Below, piece after piece: positions 1-8,864 of a stretch of DNA of 64,000 bases; the stretch's first letter is position 1, and every line of letters starts with the position of its first letter. The notes below the pieces were generated by a model. The model did no database searches. It was not told where the DNA came from and was given only the letters and a program-made list of their open reading frames with translations. The translations under genes and the position numbers were made by a program. Source of the DNA: Rhizobium sp. LC145 (GTDB lineage: Bacteria > Pseudomonadota > Alphaproteobacteria > Rhizobiales > Rhizobiaceae); contig NZ_LBHV01000005.1 of the NCBI RefSeq assembly GCF_001005825.1, positions 388,342 to 452,341 of the forward strand. The letters are read 5' to 3'.

Positions 1-1
1 C

Positions 2-316
2 GGCATCGAATTCACCGACGGAGCGCGGCATTTCAGCGTCGTAATGACGAACGGCCATTCCGATTGGTCCGCCTTCCGCCTGGCCGACAATTTCGAGGAG
101 ATGTTCGTCCGTGTAACGCGCCTCGGCGACGCGCTCTTTATCCAGTACCGCACGGATGCTTTTCAGGAGTGGCGCATGGCGCGGCTCGCCTATTTCCCGC
201 CTATCCCATCCGAAATCCAGGCCGGCATAGCCTTCTGCTCTCCGCAGCGCGAGGGTTTCGAAGTGGAGTTCAAGTCGTTCAGCCTGACTGATCCCGTAAC
301 GCGTGAGATCCACTGA
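2..316 (+). CDS. DUF1349 domain protein (C-terminal part, cut by window start)
   Basis: Only the last 104 codons are present; the frame is open from base 2 to the stop at 314-316. The visible part has the pattern of the DUF1349 concanavalin-like fold (YeeE/regulation-of-arabinose-type proteins): a WSAFRL segment, a WRMARLAYFP strand and a closing IQAGIAFCSPQREGFEVEFK segment typical of the C-terminal beta sandwich. The family is thought to bind carbohydrate or a related ligand, but the activity is not established. It ends 6 bp before the convergent tRNA-binding protein gene. The true start lies outside the window. Confidence 0.75.
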   Translation, partial: GIEFTDGARHFSVVMTNGHSDWSAFRLADNFEEMFVRVTRLGDALFIQYRTDAFQEWRMARLAYFPPIPSEIQAGIAFCSPQREGFEVEFKSFSLTDPVTREIH

Positions 317-322
317 CGCGAG

Positions 323-664
323 TTACATGAGCTTCCTGCCGTTCGGCACAGCCTGCTCGACCGCGGCAAGCACGATCGCACCGTTTTCGTCCTCGAAGCC
401 GAGGGTCAGCACCTCGGATCGCACCGGACCGATCTGTCGCGGCGGGAAGTTCACGACGCCCAGCACCTGCCGCCCGACGAGCGTTTCCGGTGTGTAGTGG
501 ACGGTAATCTGTGCGGAGGATTTCTTGATGCCGATCTCCGGGCCGAAGTCGATCTTCAGTTTGAAGGCCGGCTTGCGCGCCTCCGGAAAAGGCTCCGCCT
601 CGACGATGGTGCCGACGCGAATGTCCACCTTCTCGAAATCGCCATAGGTGATCTCGTTGCTCAT
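323..664 (-). CDS. csaA: tRNA-binding domain protein, CsaA-like
   Basis: A 113-residue single-domain protein of the CsaA/YgjH tRNA-binding OB-fold family. It opens with [23 protein letters not shown] and ends with the family-typical [24 protein letters not shown]. CsaA is a homodimer that binds tRNA and has been described as a chaperone with export-related activity in Bacillus; the role in rhizobia is not settled. I chose the ATG at 664 because it begins the conserved domain; an in-frame start at 718 would overlap the end of proC. It lies 13 bp after proC on the same strand, so co-transcription is likely. Confidence 0.85.
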   Translation of the reverse strand: MSNEITYGDFEKVDIRVGTIVEAEPFPEARKPAFKLKIDFGPEIGIKKSSAQITVHYTPETLVGRQVLGVVNFPPRQIGPVRSEVLTLGFEDENGAIVLAAVEQAVPNGRKLM

Positions 665-677
665 TATATAACCTGCC

Positions 678-1496
678 TCAGCTTCCCAGTTCTTCCGCCC
701 GCTTGCGAGCAGCGGCAATCGCCTCGTCGAAGAGCGGCTGCATGCCGTCCTCCGCCATCAGAACCGCCAGGGCAGCGGCCGTCGTGCCTCCGGGCGAGGT
801 CACGTTCTGGCGCAGCTTCGAAGCGTCCTCGGGGGACTGGTGCAGCAATTCACCAGCCCCCGAGACGGTTTCCCGCGCGAGCCGCATGGCGAGGTCCGCC
901 GGCAGGCCCAGCTTTCGGCCCGCTTCCGCCATGCACTCCACGAGATAGAAGACATAGGCAGGACCGCTACCCGAAACCGCGGTAACGGCATCGATATCGC
1001 TTTCGCTCACCACCCACTCCACCGGTCCGCTGACCCTCAACAGCGCCTCGACCTGCTCCCGCTGGCTATCGGAAACTTTCGGATTGGCGTAGGCGCCGGT
1101 TACGCCGCGTCCCACCATGGCTGGCGTGTTCGGCATGGCGCGCACCATCGCAGCCTCACCGAGATGCCCTTCCAGGAAGGCAAGCGTCTTGCCCGCTGCA
1201 ACCGAGACGATGACGGTGTTTGCTCCGACCGCAGATTTCAGGGGCGGCAGAACCGCCTCCATGACCTGCGGCTTCACCGCCAGGAAGAGGATATCGACAG
1301 CTCGGCCTTCAGGCGCCGCCGTCAAATGCTGTGCACCCGCCTCGGCGATGATCTTCCGCATCGCTTCGGAAGGCGACGGGTCCACCACCGTGACGGAAGA
1401 ACCCGGAATGCCGTTGCGAAGCCAGCCGGAAAGCATGGCACCGCCCATATTGCCGGCGCCGACAAGCACGATCGAGGGAGTGGATGCTCCCGCCAT
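678..1496 (-). CDS. proC: pyrroline-5-carboxylate reductase
   Basis: A 272-residue NAD(P)H-dependent reductase for the last step of proline synthesis (1-pyrroline-5-carboxylate to L-proline). The N-terminal Rossmann motif [13 protein letters not shown] is clear, as are [11 protein letters not shown] and the C-terminal signature region [11 protein letters not shown] followed by [14 protein letters not shown], which carries dimerisation and substrate-binding residues. Length is normal for the family. Its ATG (1494-1496) shares one base with the TGA of the upstream YbjN-type gene, so the two are translationally coupled, a common rhizobial arrangement. Confidence 0.96.
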   Translation of the reverse strand: MAGASTPSIVLVGAGNMGGAMLSGWLRNGIPGSSVTVVDPSPSEAMRKIIAEAGAQHLTAAPEGRAVDILFLAVKPQVMEAVLPPLKSAVGANTVIVSVAAGKTLAFLEGHLGEAAMVRAMPNTPAMVGRGVTGAYANPKVSDSQREQVEALLRVSGPVEWVVSESDIDAVTAVSGSGPAYVFYLVECMAEAGRKLGLPADLAMRLARETVSGAGELLHQSPEDASKLRQNVTSPGGTTAAALAVLMAEDGMQPLFDEAIAAARKRAEELGS

Positions 1497-1996
1497 CAGG
1501 CCTCCCCTACTGTCTCGAACAATACCGCGTCCATAGCGGCCTTGGCTTCCATGCCCGACCAGACGACGAACTGGAAAGCCTGGAAATAAGCTTCGCAGGT
1601 CTCGAGCGCATTGGAGAGCAGCACTTCCACCTGCTGGTTGGTCGGCTCCGCGCCGCCCGCGAGCAGCAGCGACTGGCGGAAGATCACAACATCCTCCTGC
1701 CGCCACAGGTCGAAATGCCCCATGAGCACCTGTCCGTTGACATGCGAAAGCAGCCGGATGACTTCGTTCACCCGGATATCGGGAACCTTGATGTCGAAAG
1801 CGCAGGCAAGATGCAGGGCTTCGAACTCCTCCATCCAGGAGAAGGAAACGTGGTAATCCGCCCAGCGCCCTTCCACGGTCATGGCGATCTCATCCTCGCC
1901 GGACCGTTCGAACGTCCAGTCGTTCGAGGCGGCGACGAATTCGATCATGTCGACCGGATTCGACTGACGTTCAATATCCATTTCCATAAGGCTCAT
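1496..1996 (-). CDS. YbjN domain-containing protein
   Basis: A 166-residue protein of the YbjN family (type III secretion chaperone-like fold), function unknown in alphaproteobacteria. In enterobacteria YbjN influences motility and stress responses, but that cannot be transferred safely. The ATG at 1996 follows an AAGAAGG Shine-Dalgarno about 6 bases upstream; an upstream start at 2074 lacks this and adds a Cys/Arg-rich stretch that looks non-coding. The stop overlaps the proC start by one base (TGATG), so it is the first gene of a ybjN-proC pair. Confidence 0.88.
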   Translation of the reverse strand: MSLMEMDIERQSNPVDMIEFVAASNDWTFERSGEDEIAMTVEGRWADYHVSFSWMEEFEALHLACAFDIKVPDIRVNEVIRLLSHVNGQVLMGHFDLWRQEDVVIFRQSLLLAGGAEPTNQQVEVLLSNALETCEAYFQAFQFVVWSGMEAKAAMDAVLFETVGEA

Positions 1997-2413
1997 GCGG
2001 CACCTTCTTGACCGGAATGAATGCGATTTTGTGCGAAAACACCAAAACGCGAGACACAGACCGGGAACAAACACTTCAGATGATCGCCCGACGCCGCCAG
2101 AATAACGCAGTCACCCTGTCTGGAGCTTACCAGTTTCGTTTCGAATCATCATTTAAAATCAGTGTATAGTGACGGAGTCCGACTGCCAGCCCCTTTGCCG
2201 TGTTTTTAACAACGGGGCTGTTGAAAGCTGTTCTCACCGGAGATCAGAATGGAGTCCTAAGCGACTCTGGGAACTCGCTTTTTTGGAAGTGTCCACAAGC
2301 GGCGAATTTTTGTCGGAAAACGCAAAACCGGAGGGTGGCGCACAAGCCAGTGGGATGAGACCGCAGCAGGCACGCCGCGGCACGGAGCCGCGGCGGCGGA
2401 TTCGAATTTCAGA
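1997..2413. other. intergenic region with one GC hairpin
   Basis: About 417 bp without a credible gene between the YbjN-type gene and the UbiK-like gene, both on the minus strand. It must hold the promoter of the ybjN-proC unit. The only structure I can point to is a 7-bp GC stem (2374-2380 with 2388-2394, 7-base loop) about 20 bp past the end of the UbiK-like gene. It lacks a following T run, so it is at best a weak terminator. ORFs here have no ribosome-binding site and no family signature. Confidence 0.5.
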
Positions 2414-2674
2414 TCAGCCCTTCCGGCTGGCGAGCTTGGCTTCGAGCGCGTCAATTCTCGCCTTCAGCGCCTCGTTCTCGTCGCGGGCGCGGGCGGCCAT
2501 TTCCCGAACGGCCTCGAATTCCTCGCGCTTCACCACGTCCATGCTGTTGAGGAAACGCTCCGCCTGGGCTTGGAAGGCGGTCTCGACCTCCTTGCGCACG
2601 CCCTGCGCCGCGCCGGCCGCGTCGGTCATCAGCCGGGCGAAGTCGTCGAGGATGCGGTTGGTACCGGTTGACAT
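2414..2674 (-). CDS. accessory factor UbiK / BMFP family small coiled-coil protein
   Basis: An 86-residue protein of the membrane fusogenic activity (BMFP, DUF526)/UbiK family. The second half is a charged coiled coil (VVKREEFEAVREMAARA, then ALKARIDALEAKLA), and the first half is an amphipathic helix with FARLMTDAAGAAQGVRKEVE, the usual family layout. Enterobacterial UbiK assists ubiquinone biosynthesis with UbiJ; Brucella BMFP induces membrane fusion in vitro. I use the ATG at 2674; in-frame ATGs at 2689 and 2692 would add five or six residues. It is divergent from lgt. Confidence 0.85.
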   Translation of the reverse strand: MSTGTNRILDDFARLMTDAAGAAQGVRKEVETAFQAQAERFLNSMDVVKREEFEAVREMAARARDENEALKARIDALEAKLASRKG

Positions 2675-2881
2675 GGTCTCAAACTCCATCATTGCGCCGG
2701 AACCGGCGACATAACTCTCTGTGGATGAAGTAGGGCCTGCCGGCCAAGCTTGCAAGCATCCAATCCGCCGTGAAGAAATTCGCCTTGACCGCCGAAAGCG
2801 GCAACGCCATGTTCCGCGCAATGTCGTCGGGCGCCAGTGGAACCTTGTAACTTGTACGAAGCACTTCATCTTTTCGCACTC

Positions 2882-3697
2882 ATGCCGTTCCCGGATATCG
2901 ATCCGGTGGCATTCTCCATCGGCCCTCTTTCGGTTCACTGGTATGGCCTTGCCTATGTGGCCGGCATCCTGCTCGGCTGGCTCTATGCCCGCCGGCTGGC
3001 GGCGAACGCCTCGCTCTGGAAGGATGACAAATCCCCGATAACCGCCACCCATCTCGATGACTTCCTGGTCTGGGTCGCCGCCGGCATCGTGCTCGGCGGG
3101 CGCATCGGCTACATACTTTTCTACGATTTCCCGATGGTCGCGGCCAATCCGCTCCGCGCATTGGAGATCTGGAACGGCGGCATGTCCTTTCACGGCGGCT
3201 TCATCGGCGCGACGCTGGCGATGATCCTGTTTGCCCGCCGCAACGGCATTCCCGTCTGGAGCATGTTCGATATCGTCGCCGCCGTCGTACCTTTCGGCCT
3301 CTTCTTCGGACGGATTGCCAATTTCATCAACGGCGAATTGTGGGGCCGGCTGGCGGACGTTCCCTGGGCGGTCGTCTTTCCGACCGGCGGACCATTCGCC
3401 CGCCACCCGAGCCAGCTTTATGAGGCGGCACTGGAAGGAATCGTGCTCTTTCTCGTCCTGCGCCTGCTGACGCATGGGCTGAAAGCCTTGAAGACGCCCG
3501 GCGTGATCGCAGGCACCTTCGTCTGCGGCTATGCTTTGGCCCGCATCTTCGTGGAATTCTTCCGCGAGCCCGATGCCCAGCTCGGATATCTGCTCGGCAC
3601 TGGCTGGCTCACCATGGGAATGGTACTCTCCCTGCCCATGTTCCTCGTCGGCCTCTGGGCGATCTTCCGCGCCCGCAGGGCGGCGGCCGAGGCTTAA
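2882..3697 (+). CDS. lgt: prolipoprotein diacylglyceryl transferase
   Basis: A 271-residue inner-membrane enzyme that transfers diacylglyceryl from phosphatidylglycerol to the lipobox cysteine of prolipoproteins. Key family segments are visible: the N-terminal [18 protein letters not shown], the HGGFIGA motif near residue 103, and the Lgt signature [14 protein letters not shown] around residues 143-156, followed by HPSQLYEA. Several hydrophobic segments match the seven-helix topology. The ATG at 2882 fits the family N-terminus better than the in-frame 2837 start. The lipoproteins at 6977, 8865 and 61926 in this window would be substrates. The methyltransferase gene follows after 3 bp. Confidence 0.96.
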   Translation: MPFPDIDPVAFSIGPLSVHWYGLAYVAGILLGWLYARRLAANASLWKDDKSPITATHLDDFLVWVAAGIVLGGRIGYILFYDFPMVAANPLRALEIWNGGMSFHGGFIGATLAMILFARRNGIPVWSMFDIVAAVVPFGLFFGRIANFINGELWGRLADVPWAVVFPTGGPFARHPSQLYEAALEGIVLFLVLRLLTHGLKALKTPGVIAGTFVCGYALARIFVEFFREPDAQLGYLLGTGWLTMGMVLSLPMFLVGLWAIFRARRAAAEA

Positions 3698-3700
3698 ATC

Positions 3701-4801
3701 ATGAGCACTCCCCTCGCCGGCAAGATCAAGGATCTTATCCGGGCGAACGGCCCGATCAGCGTCACCGATTATTTCGCGATCTGCCTCGCCGATCCGGAAT
3801 ACGGCTACTATCGCACCCGCGAACCCTTCGGCCGCGATGGGGATTTCATCACCGCTCCAGAGATCAGCCAGCTTTTCGGCGAGATGGTAGGCGTCTTCAT
3901 GGTGCATGCCTGGCAGCGCCATGGCGCGCCGTCTACCGTCCGCCTCGTCGAGATCGGCCCCGGCCGCGGCACGATGATGGCCGACATGCTGCGGGTCATC
4001 AAACGCATCGCGCCGCCCCTCTTCGAGGGCCTCAGCGTTCACCTTGTGGAGACCAGCGAGCGGCTTCGCGGCGTGCAGCGCATCACGCTCGAGGCCTATT
4101 CCACGCTTCTCTCCTGGCACGACAGCTTCGAAAACGTGCCGGAAGGCTTCACGCTGATCGCCGCCAACGAGCTCTTCGACGCCATCCCGATCCGCCAATT
4201 CGTCAAGACGGCAGCCGGCCTTCGCGAACGCGTAGTGGGGCTCGACGCCACGGGCGAACTCGCCTTCGCGGCAGGCATCGCCACGCTCGATCCGCAACTG
4301 CTTCCAAGCCCGGCCGCCTCCATTCCGGAAGGAACGGTGTTCGAGATCGCCCCGGCCCGCGAAGCGGTGATGCAGACGATTTGCGAAAGGCTAAAGGCCT
4401 CGGGCGGGACCGCGCTCGTCATCGACTACGGCCATCTGGTCACCGGCTTCGGCGATACCCTGCAGGCGGTGCGCCGCCATGACTATGATCCGCCGCTTGC
4501 CCATCCCGGCGAGGTGGACCTGACCAGCCATGTGGATTTCGAGAGCCTCGCAAGGGTTGCCCTCTCTTCCGGGGTCCACCTGAACGGCGGCCTGCGGCAG
4601 GGCGAATTCCTCTACCGGTTGGGACTTGCCGAACGCGCGGCCGCGCTCTCCCGCGGCAAGGAGGCTTCCGAGCAGAACCTCATCGCCGCGGCCGTCGACC
4701 GGCTGGCCGGCGAAGGAGCCGGCAAGATGGGCGAGCTTTTCAAGCTGATCGCCGTCTCCAGTCCCGCCCTCGATCTGATGCCGTTCCGGCCGGTCGGCTG
4801 A
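3701..4801 (+). CDS. class I SAM-dependent methyltransferase, MidA/NDUFAF7 family
   Basis: A 366-residue member of the DUF185/MidA family. The SAM-binding motif is seen in LVEIGPGRGTMMADML, preceded by the typical N-terminal DYFAICLADPEYGYYRTR and FGRDGDFITAPEISQLFGE. The motif ANELFDAIPIRQF and the later LVIDYGH segment are also family hallmarks. The mitochondrial homolog NDUFAF7 methylates an arginine of the complex I subunit NDUFS2, so a role in NADH dehydrogenase assembly is plausible but inferred. It starts 3 bp after the lgt stop and is almost certainly co-transcribed with it. Confidence 0.92.
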   Translation: MSTPLAGKIKDLIRANGPISVTDYFAICLADPEYGYYRTREPFGRDGDFITAPEISQLFGEMVGVFMVHAWQRHGAPSTVRLVEIGPGRGTMMADMLRVIKRIAPPLFEGLSVHLVETSERLRGVQRITLEAYSTLLSWHDSFENVPEGFTLIAANELFDAIPIRQFVKTAAGLRERVVGLDATGELAFAAGIATLDPQLLPSPAASIPEGTVFEIAPAREAVMQTICERLKASGGTALVIDYGHLVTGFGDTLQAVRRHDYDPPLAHPGEVDLTSHVDFESLARVALSSGVHLNGGLRQGEFLYRLGLAERAAALSRGKEASEQNLIAAAVDRLAGEGAGKMGELFKLIAVSSPALDLMPFRPVG

Positions 4802-4924
4802 AACGGACGCCGCACCGATTGACATCCGCCCTTCGCCTGGGCCACTCTCGCTGCGAACCGAAGCAGCGGATGCCCATTTGGGCGAAGCACAAAACCTCAT
4901 AAAATCAATAAGGTACTCAACGCG

Positions 4925-5719
4925 ATGCAGGAAAGCCCCTTGCCGACGCCGATCGAAAGTCCGCTTCTGGCGGCCAAAGGCAACGGCCGCATCCGCCATG
5001 GTTTCTTCACCCGCCGGGGCGGCGTTTCGCAAGGCATCTATGCGGGATTGAACGTCGGGCTGGGATCGCAGGATGAACGCGAGCATGTGGCCGAAAATCG
5101 CGCCCGCGTCGCCCGCTGGTTCGATCTGCCGGTGGAAAAACTTGCGACGGTGCATCAGGTCCACTCACCTGACGTGATTGTGATGGACGAGACCTATGCG
5201 GGCGAACGGCCCAAGGCCGATGCGATGGTCACCTCCGTGCCAGGCGTCATCCTCGGTGTGCTCGCGGCCGATTGCGGCCCGGTTCTCTTCGCCGATCATG
5301 AGAACGGCGTCGTCGGCGCGGCCCATGCGGGCTGGAAGGGTGCGCTTGGTGGGGTGCTCGAAAACACGATCGAGGCCATGGTCTCCCTCGGCGCCGAACG
5401 CGAGAAGATCACCGCCTGCCTCGGTCCTTCGATCGGTCCGGCAAGCTACGAGGTGGGCCCGGAATTCGTGGAGCGCTTCCTGGCCTTCGATCCTTCTTAC
5501 GAAGTCTTTTTTTCGCCGTCACAGAAGGACGGCCACGCCATGTTCGACCTGCCGGCGCTCACCATCAAGCGACTCACGGCAGCGGGCGTGAAGGCGGAAA
5601 ACCTGAAGCTCGACACCTACCCTGACACCGAGAGATTTTTTTCCTACCGCCGCACCACCCATGCCGGAGAACCGGACTATGGACGGCAGATTTCAGCCAT
5701 CGCAATCGTGGAGAAGTGA
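4925..5719 (+). CDS. pgeF: peptidoglycan editing factor PgeF (laccase-domain, YfiH family)
   Basis: A 264-residue multicopper-polyphenol-oxidase-like (YfiH/DUF152) protein. Characteristic pieces are RHGFFTRRGGVSQGIY, ATVHQVHSPDV, VLAADCGPVLFAD and AAHAGWKGALGGVLENT, which carry the conserved His/Cys metal-site residues, and the closing FFSYRR. PgeF removes mis-incorporated L-Ser from peptidoglycan stem peptides; the family also shows purine nucleoside phosphorylase activity in vitro. It follows the MidA-type gene after 123 bp and is followed by the M24-fold gene after 1 bp, so those two form a unit. Confidence 0.92.
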   Translation: MQESPLPTPIESPLLAAKGNGRIRHGFFTRRGGVSQGIYAGLNVGLGSQDEREHVAENRARVARWFDLPVEKLATVHQVHSPDVIVMDETYAGERPKADAMVTSVPGVILGVLAADCGPVLFADHENGVVGAAHAGWKGALGGVLENTIEAMVSLGAEREKITACLGPSIGPASYEVGPEFVERFLAFDPSYEVFFSPSQKDGHAMFDLPALTIKRLTAAGVKAENLKLDTYPDTERFFSYRRTTHAGEPDYGRQISAIAIVEK

Positions 5720-5720
5720 T

Positions 5721-6872
5721 ATGGCCCTGCATTTCGAGAGGAGCGAATATGCCGACAGGCTCGCACGCCTGACGGAAAGAATGCGCGCCGAAAAGCTCGA
5801 CGCCCTGCTGCTTTTCGCGCAGGAGAGCATGTATTGGCTCACCGGCTACGACACTTTCGGCTACTGCTTCTTCCAGACGCTGGTCGTCAAGGCCGACGGC
5901 ACCATGACGCTCCTCACCCGTTCCGCGGACCTGCGCCAGGCGCGTCATACCTCGGTCATCGAGAACATCGTCGTCTGGGTCGATCGGGTGAATGCCGACC
6001 CGACGCTCGATCTGAAGAACCTTCTGAGCGATATGGATCTGCTCGGCATGCGGATCGGTATCGAATACGATACCCACGGCATGACCGGCCGCGTCGCCCG
6101 CCTTCTCGACAACCAGCTTGGGAGCTTCGGCCAGGTCGTCGACGCCTCCTATCTGGTCAGCACGCTGCGCCTCGTCAAAAGCCCGGCCGAGATCGCCTAT
6201 GCCGTGCGCGCAGCCGAACTCGCGGACGACGCGCTCGATGCCGCGCTGCCGCTCATCAAGGCGGGCGGCGACGAGGCCGATATCCTGGCCGCCATGCAGG
6301 GAGCGATCTTTTCCGGCGGCGGGGATTATCCGGCCAACGAATTCATCATCGGCTCGGGCGTCGATGCGCTTCTGTGCCGCTACAAGGCCGGTCGCCGCAA
6401 GCTGGACGCCAGCGACCAGCTTACGCTCGAATGGGCCGGCGCCAGCGCGCATTACCATGCCGCGATGATGCGGACCGTCATCATCGGCGAGCCGAGCCTT
6501 CGCCAGCGCGAACTCTACAACGCCTGCCGCGAGACGATCACCGCGATCGAGCAGGTGCTCCGTCCCGGCAATTCCTTCGGAGACGTCTTCGATACTCACG
6601 CCCGCATCCTCGACGATCGCGGTCTCACACGCCATCGCCTCAACGCCTGCGGCTATTCGCTCGGCGCGCGCTTCTCCCCCTCCTGGATGGAGCACCAGAT
6701 GTTCCATGTCGGCAATCCGCAGGAAATCCTGCCGGACATGACGCTCTTCGTACACATGATCATCATGGATTCCGATGCCGGCGTCGCCATGACCCTTGGC
6801 CACACCTATCTGACGACCGACGGCGACCCGAAACCCTTATCCCGCCATGGGCTCGATCTGATTGTCCGCTAA
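5721..6872 (+). CDS. M24-fold (creatinase/aminopeptidase P-like) protein with degenerate metal site
   Basis: A 383-residue protein with a creatinase-type N-terminal domain (AEKLDALLLFAQESMYWLTGY) and a C-terminal pita-bread domain. It would usually be called Xaa-Pro aminopeptidase, but the five M24 metal ligands are not conserved: the first Asp is Glu237, the second (11 residues on) is Ala248 in HAAMMRT, the His is Tyr312 in GYSLGARF, and the two Glu positions fall on about His345 and Gly360. This resembles creatinase or ectoine-hydrolase-type relatives that work without metal, or a non-enzymatic role. It starts 1 bp after the pgeF stop. Confidence 0.85.
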   Translation: MALHFERSEYADRLARLTERMRAEKLDALLLFAQESMYWLTGYDTFGYCFFQTLVVKADGTMTLLTRSADLRQARHTSVIENIVVWVDRVNADPTLDLKNLLSDMDLLGMRIGIEYDTHGMTGRVARLLDNQLGSFGQVVDASYLVSTLRLVKSPAEIAYAVRAAELADDALDAALPLIKAGGDEADILAAMQGAIFSGGGDYPANEFIIGSGVDALLCRYKAGRRKLDASDQLTLEWAGASAHYHAAMMRTVIIGEPSLRQRELYNACRETITAIEQVLRPGNSFGDVFDTHARILDDRGLTRHRLNACGYSLGARFSPSWMEHQMFHVGNPQEILPDMTLFVHMIIMDSDAGVAMTLGHTYLTTDGDPKPLSRHGLDLIVR

Positions 6873-6976
6873 GGTCCGATCGGCCTTCCCGGCATCCCGG
6901 ATTGACACACCGGGAATGCCGCCCGTAAGTTTGCGCGACTTTGCGGTTCTTGACGGGTGACGAGAGGAGGCGGGGC

Positions 6977-7699
6977 ATGCGGCGGTTCGGGATGGCGATT
7001 TCCGCCTTGCTGCTGGTGCTGGCGCTGACTTCCTGCAACACCAGCGACGCTTTGACGCCGCAGGTGGATGTCGGCGGGGGCACCTCAACGCCCGTCACCC
7101 AGGCGGACACCGATCGCATGGCGCTCTCCTCTCAGCCGGAAACCTACAGCAGAAGAACCTACCCGCAGGGCGGCGGCAGCCGCGCCACGCCGCAGAATAC
7201 GCTGGAAGCCCAGGCTCAGGCGCTGCAGGACGGCAGCACGGTTTCGCCCGCCTCCTCCGGCCCGCCGCCTGGAGGACAGGGCCCGCAGCAGGCTGCCCCG
7301 CAACAGAGCGCCTCCCTGCCGCCGCCCTCTTCCACGGTTGGCAGCATCCGCTTCCTGCCCATCATCGGCGCCCCTGTTCAGGCGGTGACGCCGCTCTCCC
7401 GGCAACTCGGCGCGCAGGCCAGAGCCAGCGGTCTGACGATCCGCGCCTCGGGCGATAACAGCACGGATCACATCCTGAAGGGCTATTTTTCCGCGTTCAG
7501 CGATAGCGGCAAGGTAACCGTCATCTATGTCTGGGACGTTCTCGACAGCGCCGGCACGCGGCTGCATCGCCTGCAGGGACAGGAAAGCGTTCCCTCCTCC
7601 GGTCAGGACCCTTGGGCCGCGGTACCGGCCGCCACCATGGAGGGCATCGCCGCCAAGACGATCAGCGAATATCTGAACTGGCGCCGTACCTCGGCTTGA
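6977..7699 (+). CDS. hypothetical lipoprotein
   Basis: A 240-residue predicted lipoprotein. The ATG at 6977 follows a GAGGAGG Shine-Dalgarno at 6964-6970; the in-frame ATG at 6941 has none. The N-terminus MRRFGMAISALLLVLALTSC has a charged n-region, a hydrophobic core and a lipobox LTSC, so Lgt and signal peptidase II should process it. Residues 30-125 are Pro/Gln/Ser-rich and probably disordered. The C-terminal 110 residues (from IRFLPIIGAP) form a conserved-looking domain, with HILKGYFSAF and VIYVWDVLD, seen in rhizobial outer-envelope lipoproteins of unknown function. Confidence 0.8.
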   Translation: MRRFGMAISALLLVLALTSCNTSDALTPQVDVGGGTSTPVTQADTDRMALSSQPETYSRRTYPQGGGSRATPQNTLEAQAQALQDGSTVSPASSGPPPGGQGPQQAAPQQSASLPPPSSTVGSIRFLPIIGAPVQAVTPLSRQLGAQARASGLTIRASGDNSTDHILKGYFSAFSDSGKVTVIYVWDVLDSAGTRLHRLQGQESVPSSGQDPWAAVPAATMEGIAAKTISEYLNWRRTSA

Positions 7700-7822
7700 C
7701 GAACACAGTGGCGTTGATCACAGATTCTTCATAAAAATGAGCGACCGCGTTCCAAACGCTCTTGCATTCGAAGGCGGCAGCGGTAAAAGGCGCCCATCCA
7801 GCTACAAAACAGGCGGACCGCA

Positions 7823-8755
7823 ATGAAGGTTTTCGCAGGCAATTCGAACCGGCATCTCGCCGACGCGATCTGCAACTATCTCAACGTCCCACTCGGAAAA
7901 GCCAGCGTCAAACGCTTTGCGGACCAGGAAATTTTCGTAGAGATTCAGGAAAACGTGCGTGGCGAGGACGTCTTCGTCATCCAGTCCACCTCGTTTCCGG
8001 CCAATGACCACCTGATGGAATTGCTCATCATGATCGACGCCTTCCGTCGATCCTCCGCGCGGCGCATCACGGCGGTCCTGCCCTATTTCGGCTATGCCCG
8101 CCAGGATCGCAAGGCTGGACCCCGCACCCCGATCTCGGCAAAGCTCGTGGCCAACCTCATCACCGAGGCCGGCGCCGATCGCGTGCTGACGCTCGACCTG
8201 CATGCCGGACAGATCCAGGGCTTTTTCGACATTCCGACCGACAATCTCTTCGCCGTGCCGATCCTCGCGCGCGACGTGAAGGAGCACTACGACCTGAAGA
8301 ACGTCATGGTCGTGTCGCCGGACGTTGGCGGCGTGGTGCGCGCCCGCTCGCTCGCCAAGCGCCTGGATTGCCAGCTCGCAATCGTCGACAAGCGGCGCGA
8401 ACGTGCCGGTGAATCCGAGGTGATGAACGTCATCGGCGAGGTTCACGGCAAGGACTGTCTCTTGATCGACGATATCGTCGATTCCGGCGGCACCTTGTGC
8501 AACGCGGCCGAGGCGCTTCTCAAGCATGGCGCGACCAGCGTCACCGCCTACATCACCCATGGCGTGCTTTCCGGCGGCGCGGTCGCCCGTATCAGTGCGT
8601 CCAAGCTTCGCGAACTGGTGATCTCGGACTCTATCCAGCCCACCACCGCCGTGCAGTCGGCCCCGAATATTCGCGTGGTAACGACCGCCAACCTCCTCGG
8701 AGAAGCGATCAACCGCACCGCGCTCGAAGAGTCCGTCTCCAGCCTCTTCGATTAG
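7823..8755 (+). CDS. prs: ribose-phosphate pyrophosphokinase
   Basis: A 310-residue PRPP synthetase making 5-phosphoribosyl-1-pyrophosphate from ribose 5-phosphate and ATP for purine, pyrimidine, His and Trp synthesis. Seen in order: [15 protein letters not shown], the ATP-binding [11 protein letters not shown], the [14 protein letters not shown] loop, [12 protein letters not shown], and the PRPP-binding loop [14 protein letters not shown]. Length and motifs are standard for class I enzymes. The gene stands alone, with about 120 bp of upstream sequence for its promoter. Confidence 0.97.
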   Translation: MKVFAGNSNRHLADAICNYLNVPLGKASVKRFADQEIFVEIQENVRGEDVFVIQSTSFPANDHLMELLIMIDAFRRSSARRITAVLPYFGYARQDRKAGPRTPISAKLVANLITEAGADRVLTLDLHAGQIQGFFDIPTDNLFAVPILARDVKEHYDLKNVMVVSPDVGGVVRARSLAKRLDCQLAIVDKRRERAGESEVMNVIGEVHGKDCLLIDDIVDSGGTLCNAAEALLKHGATSVTAYITHGVLSGGAVARISASKLRELVISDSIQPTTAVQSAPNIRVVTTANLLGEAINRTALEESVSSLFD

Positions 8756-8864
8756 GATTGTTCTGGAACTAAACTGGAAGTTTTCCGGGACTATCATAAC
8801 TTCTCGCTTTGCGACGACTCGGCTAGGTTGCCGGGAACATCGATCGCATCGAGAGGGAAATCTG

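Noticed and set aside
2679..2879. 66-codon minus-strand ORF between the UbiK-like gene and lgt
   Set aside because: Starts on a GTG with no Shine-Dalgarno and fills the divergent promoter region; no family recognised. Could still be real but is not supported.
2693..4297. Long minus-strand reading frame running upstream of the UbiK-like gene across lgt and the MidA-type gene
   Set aside because: Only the part below 2674 matches a known family; the rest is antisense to two clear genes and has the His/Asp/Glu-rich look of a GC-rich shadow frame.
5721..6872. Annotation as an active Xaa-Pro aminopeptidase
   Set aside because: The metal ligands expected of that enzyme are not present, so only the fold is claimed.
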